From contig NC_088319.1 in the NCBI RefSeq assembly GCF_910592395.1, positions 4,028,001 to 4,092,000 on the forward strand: a stretch of 64,000 bases of DNA. Reading direction: 5' to 3'. The notes under the pieces were generated by a model. That model made no database searches, had not been told where the DNA came from, and saw only the letters and a list, made by a program, of their open reading frames with translations. This document shows, in pieces, positions 60,915 through 64,000 of this stretch (its first letter is position 1; the number at the start of each line of letters is the position of its first letter). Source of the stretch: Lineus longissimus (Eukaryota > Nemertea > Pilidiophora > Heteronemertea > Lineidae). A program made the position numbers and the translations under genes.

Positions 60915-60931
60915 TCCCACCGCTGCCACCA
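60915..60931 (-). other. Primer-binding site of the gypsy element, tRNA-Leu type
   Basis: Minus strand TGGTGGCAGCGGTGGGA, starting two bases from the LTR end. Its complement TCCCACCGCTGCCACCA is the 3' end of animal tRNA-Leu(AAG) including CCA, from memory of that tRNA. Confidence 0.8.
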
Positions 60932-60933
60932 GT

Positions 60934-62203
60934 TGTAACTCTCGCTAATTCCGTAGAGGGCATCGCGACTGTCACTGGATGGCCTTTTAGAGTTTTTGCT
61001 GCCACCACCCGTATTAAGGGAATTAATAAAATCTCACCAGTTTCTATATAGAGGCGAGAGAGTTGGGGTTCGTTAAAAGAACACAAAACACTAAACTAAA
61101 CCACGTGAATAAGGACAAGGGACTAAAATATCTTGGTAATTAATATTTCATATTTCATCTCAATTATTTAGACAAGATTCATCATTCATTATATACAAAT
61201 TCATTTACAAAATGGTACAAATACCAAAGGCAATTCTATTCGATTTCTGCTAAAACGACTCGGTAAATCCAAAGAATCTTCTCAAAACCCCCTCAAACTC
61301 TGTTCCCGATTTAAATAAACCCAAACACCGCACAACGCGCTCTCACCAAAACGTACAGAGTCGGACCTCTGTTCCAGACTCCCCGCGCGACGTCATCAAC
61401 CAGTTTAAATACCCCGCCGACGCTAAAACCGCACTACCTTGGCGACGTCACGTAAAAATGTACACTTACACACTGAATGTAACACAGAAAGAGAGCCTAC
61501 TCTTTCACGCCCAAAATAGTTGTATCATCTATCAAAAACCCTCGAAATTCTCACCCCAGGTCACAAACTGACATTACAATAAGTATCTAAACACTTCGTC
61601 AACCTAATGAAATATATTCAGATTACACCAAGAACTATTTTAAACTTCTCACACAGCGCGAGGATCAATGCGCTGAATTTACATCGACGAAATGTCAACA
61701 TTGAAGATCGTGAACCAGAAACAAACCTCATATAAATTGGGAAACCGTATTCATTAAATTAAACCAGACCAGAAACAATATCTGAATATGATAAGAATTA
61801 AACCCCAAGGGTGAAAATAACTAAGAAGTACTCAAACCCCTACAATTTTGACCCGAATTTCAGTCAAAAGACAGAATGAACACTCTACCTCATTTCCAGA
61901 AACAGCGGTGCGAACTGTCAAATGTTAAACCCGTAAAAACACAATGAAATTTGTACAAAGGGACAAAAATCATACACACACATATTCTTACCGGTGAAAA
62001 GACACAAACCTATAAGTTTCTATTAAAATACTTACGTTTTCTGTACGTAAAAATGCAAATATTGACACTGTTCGGAAGTTTCGCAAATCTATGACCATGG
62101 CAAAGATCCAAAAGATGAGGTCACAGGTCACGTAAATATTCAAATGAGCCATGCGCGTGAAGCACGTGCACAACGTTAATATCAACAGAGGAATTTCGCT
62201 ACA
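60934..62203 (-). repeat. 5' LTR of the gypsy element
   Basis: 1270 bp, same ends as 52078-53347; differences are scattered single bases. As the element is on the minus strand this LTR drives transcription leftwards. Confidence 0.95.
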
Positions 62204-62399
62204 ATATGTCAAAACCAGGACCCCTGATGAATACCAAATGTTGGTACATATATTTGGCGCTAAATCTTCCCCTTGTTGTGCAAATTATTGTCTCCGTCGT
62301 TGTGCAAAAGACAACGATAACTCTGGGTTTACCAAGCGCGCCCTCTTTACCATCGAGCGTTCGTTTTACGTTGATGATCTCTGTAAGCGCATCATGTAA
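62204..62399 (+). pseudogene. BEL reverse-transcriptase fragment, right half
   Basis: Plus-strand frame RTPDEYQMLVHIFGAKSS, CCANYCLRRCAKDN and ERSFYVDDLCK, then a stop. YVDD is the catalytic motif of the RT. With the piece at 52005-52077 it forms one interrupted domain; a one-base shift lies near the junction. Opposite in direction to the gag fragment at 50957. Confidence 0.8.
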
Positions 62400-62912
62400 C
62401 ACGAGACGAAAATATTCTTTATGTGATAAACTGATGTTTATTAACACCGTAAAAGACTGAAAATATACAAGATGAAAGTATCCTCGGTACAATTACATAT
62501 ATGAACTATTGAAAACACAGTATTAGAAACATGATGACTCAGCCTGGTTGTGATTTTAGGAGTACCAAGCACACACATATAATGCATACATGAATGCATG
62601 CAACAGTAGCTACACAGGCATCACAAAGTGTTGGATTCGTGGTAGAGCTAGCAGAGTCGGCAGAGTCCGGCATGATGGTAAAATTAGAGAAAGGAATAAA
62701 AGAAGGGAACATGTGTTTGCATTAAACGTAGAACGGGAACTGACTTATTCTTTATTGTAATATCCTGACAAGCCTTAACGGTAATCACTTGCATACTTGA
62801 ATATATAATGAGCAAACATAGGTGGCAGCACCTTTACATAATTTTCCTGGAGGTACGGGGGAGGCTTCCTCTCCCTACTAGGGGGTTTCCTGATTTAAGG
62901 GATTTCACAACC
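62400..62912. other. Non-coding stretch between BEL and Copia fragments
   Basis: No repeats, RNA genes or coding regions could be recognised. Confidence 0.4.
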
Positions 62913-64000
62913 TCACTCAAGGTTGGACTCTTTCAAAATGGGTGTGGCATTTTCAACACGTATGTCATCAGTTTCAGGCATAGTTTCATCTGATGATTCA
63001 TCAGGTACATTCTCAACCTCATCTGCAACTGATACATTTTCGGCGGAGGGCTCTGAGCCAACATCACCGCCTCGCCCAAAGAACATGTCGTCATCCTCAT
63101 ACGACACTTCAGTTGATGACTCATCACTGGAACTCTCAGGAGTGGGTGTGGTGGAAACAAACTTCACCACACGATGCTTCATGACCTTTCTGTTTCTGGG
63201 AAATACACCAAGTTTGCTGGACTCGCACGATCATACCCAACAAAGATACCTTTTGTGCACCTGGGGTCCAGCTTCTTCTTGTCTTGCCTGTAAGCGTAGC
63301 ATTCTGAGCCAAACACTCTCATGTGAGCCAAATTTGGCTTTCTACCCGTCAAGGCGAAATACGGGGTCTGTTCTACCCGTTTCTTGTAACACCTGTTACA
63401 AATATATGCAGCCGCCATCACTGCATATGGCCACATTTACCAAGTTTTGCTTGGATCAATAAGCATCGACCCATTTCAAATAACACCCTCCAGTAGCGTT
63501 CGGCGGTCCCATTCTGGTGCGGGGAATAAGGCACACTTTTCTCATGCCTTATTTTGTTCCTTCTGAGGAGTGATGCGAAGGCTTCACAGGTGTACTCTGT
63601 ACCATTGTCACTACGCATGCATTTGACATTTCCAAGAAATGCAGAGTCAGCCAGAAATCTCTCAGTAACTTTGACTGCATCACTCTTGCTCTTCAGGAAA
63701 TATACAAACACGAATCCTGAGTAGTCATCTGTGAAGACCCTCGCATACCTAAAACCCTCAGACGACTCTTGCTCAATGGGCCCAGCAAGATCTGTATGCA
63801 CCATTTCTAATGGGACAGTCGCACGTGTCCTGGGGACCCTACTTCTTGTTTTACACATTTTACCCATAACACATACATCACAGTCACCAGGTCCTGATTT
63901 TACATCAATGATGTTCATGCCATCGACCAAGTCCGGAAGTTTCTGCACATCTTCAAGATTGCAGTGTCCTAAAATCTCGTGCCACGCCTTAATATCACGT
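62913..64000 (-). pseudogene. Copia-type retrotransposon, integrase region, runs off right edge
   Basis: Three frames in sequence. 63418-64000: pre-integrase part (WHEILGHCNLEDVQ, CDVCVMGK) and integrase core with D, D and E in MVHTDLAGP, MRSDNGTEYT and HQNGTAERYWR. After a shift near 63430, 63179-63436: WPYAVMAAAYICNR, RVFGSECYAYR and KGIFVGYD. After a second shift near 63180, 62913-63182: a Ser/Glu-rich tail (TPTPESSSDESS). The RT that should follow is absent, so the copy is 3'-truncated and decayed. The upstream part is outside the window. Confidence 0.88.

Larger units (their letters stand above)
52078..62203 (-). mobile_element. Complete Ty3/gypsy retrotransposon, 10,126 bp, ATAT target duplication
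   Basis: Two LTRs of 1270 bp (52078-53347 and 60934-62203) that differ at only about ten positions, ends TGTAAC...CTACA, and ATAT duplicated on both sides (52074-52077 and 62204-62207). Order on the minus strand: 5' LTR, primer-binding site, gag, protease, RT-RNase H, integrase, extra zinc-finger ORF, purine-rich tract, 3' LTR. Near-identical LTRs imply a recent insertion. The coding part has one UAA and one UGA in frame and one single-base shift. Confidence 0.95.

Noticed and set aside
62199-62492. Minus-strand 97-codon ORF at the gypsy right flank
   Set aside because: Antisense to the BEL reverse-transcriptase fragment, whose YVDD and VHIFGA motifs define the coding strand.

Overview
This window is animal nuclear DNA dominated by mobile elements. 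Genes have introns with GT...AG borders and AAG/CAG acceptors. There is a tRNA-like gene, a 5S-related repeat, many MITEs, minisatellites, and five classes of autonomous transposon: BEL/Pao, Ty3/gypsy, Copia, a LINE, and a Helitron with endonuclease domains. The mix, and the dispersed repeat ending AGGCCCTTGGGCCTCTTGTT, suggest a marine invertebrate (a mollusc or other lophotrochozoan, or a lancelet). The species cannot be fixed from the sequence alone. No single-copy housekeeping gene was recognised. Almost every coding feature lies on the minus strand.

Layout. 1-3700: a BEL/Pao retrotransposon (gag, then pol in the same frame behind a UGA-CUAG stop), leaving the window on the left. 3787-4872 and 13414-15251: two related PHD-finger plus OTU-protease genes; the second is followed by the C-terminal piece of a MULE transposase. 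7110-8003: an acidic zinc-finger ORF with a splice acceptor at its ATG. 8096-10798: a CR1-like LINE with an intact reverse transcriptase. 11300-12470 and 16200-16600: MITE and minisatellites. 18300-20520: dispersed repeats. 20733-25711: an 11-exon decayed gene with a DUF6729-like core; 30040-31913 is a second, 3'-only copy. 27593-29024: two copies of a 444-bp MITE. 29770-29842: a tRNA-Gln-like gene. 33743-34798: a coiled-coil exon.

36337-50655: a large decayed Helitron read right to left: Rep (HUH), a captured TatD nuclease fragment, helicase, and two tandem endonuclease domains. Its helicase C-terminal part is present three times, separated by arrays of a 156-bp tandem repeat. The copies carry a LINE fragment (two copies) and a solo LTR (one copy), so the order of events can be read. 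50656-52000 holds a second LTR-retrotransposon gag piece. 52078-62203: a complete, young gypsy element (two 1270-bp LTRs, ATAT target duplication) inserted in a plus-strand BEL reverse-transcriptase fragment. It has an unusual extra ORF with C2H2 fingers between pol and the 3' LTR, and a fourfold 51-aa repeat inside pol. 62913-64000: a decayed Copia integrase region running off the right edge.

The most interesting points are the readthrough-type gag-pol junction of the BEL element, the zinc-finger ORF and internal repeat of the gypsy element, the PHD-OTU-MULE association, and the nested history of the Helitron.
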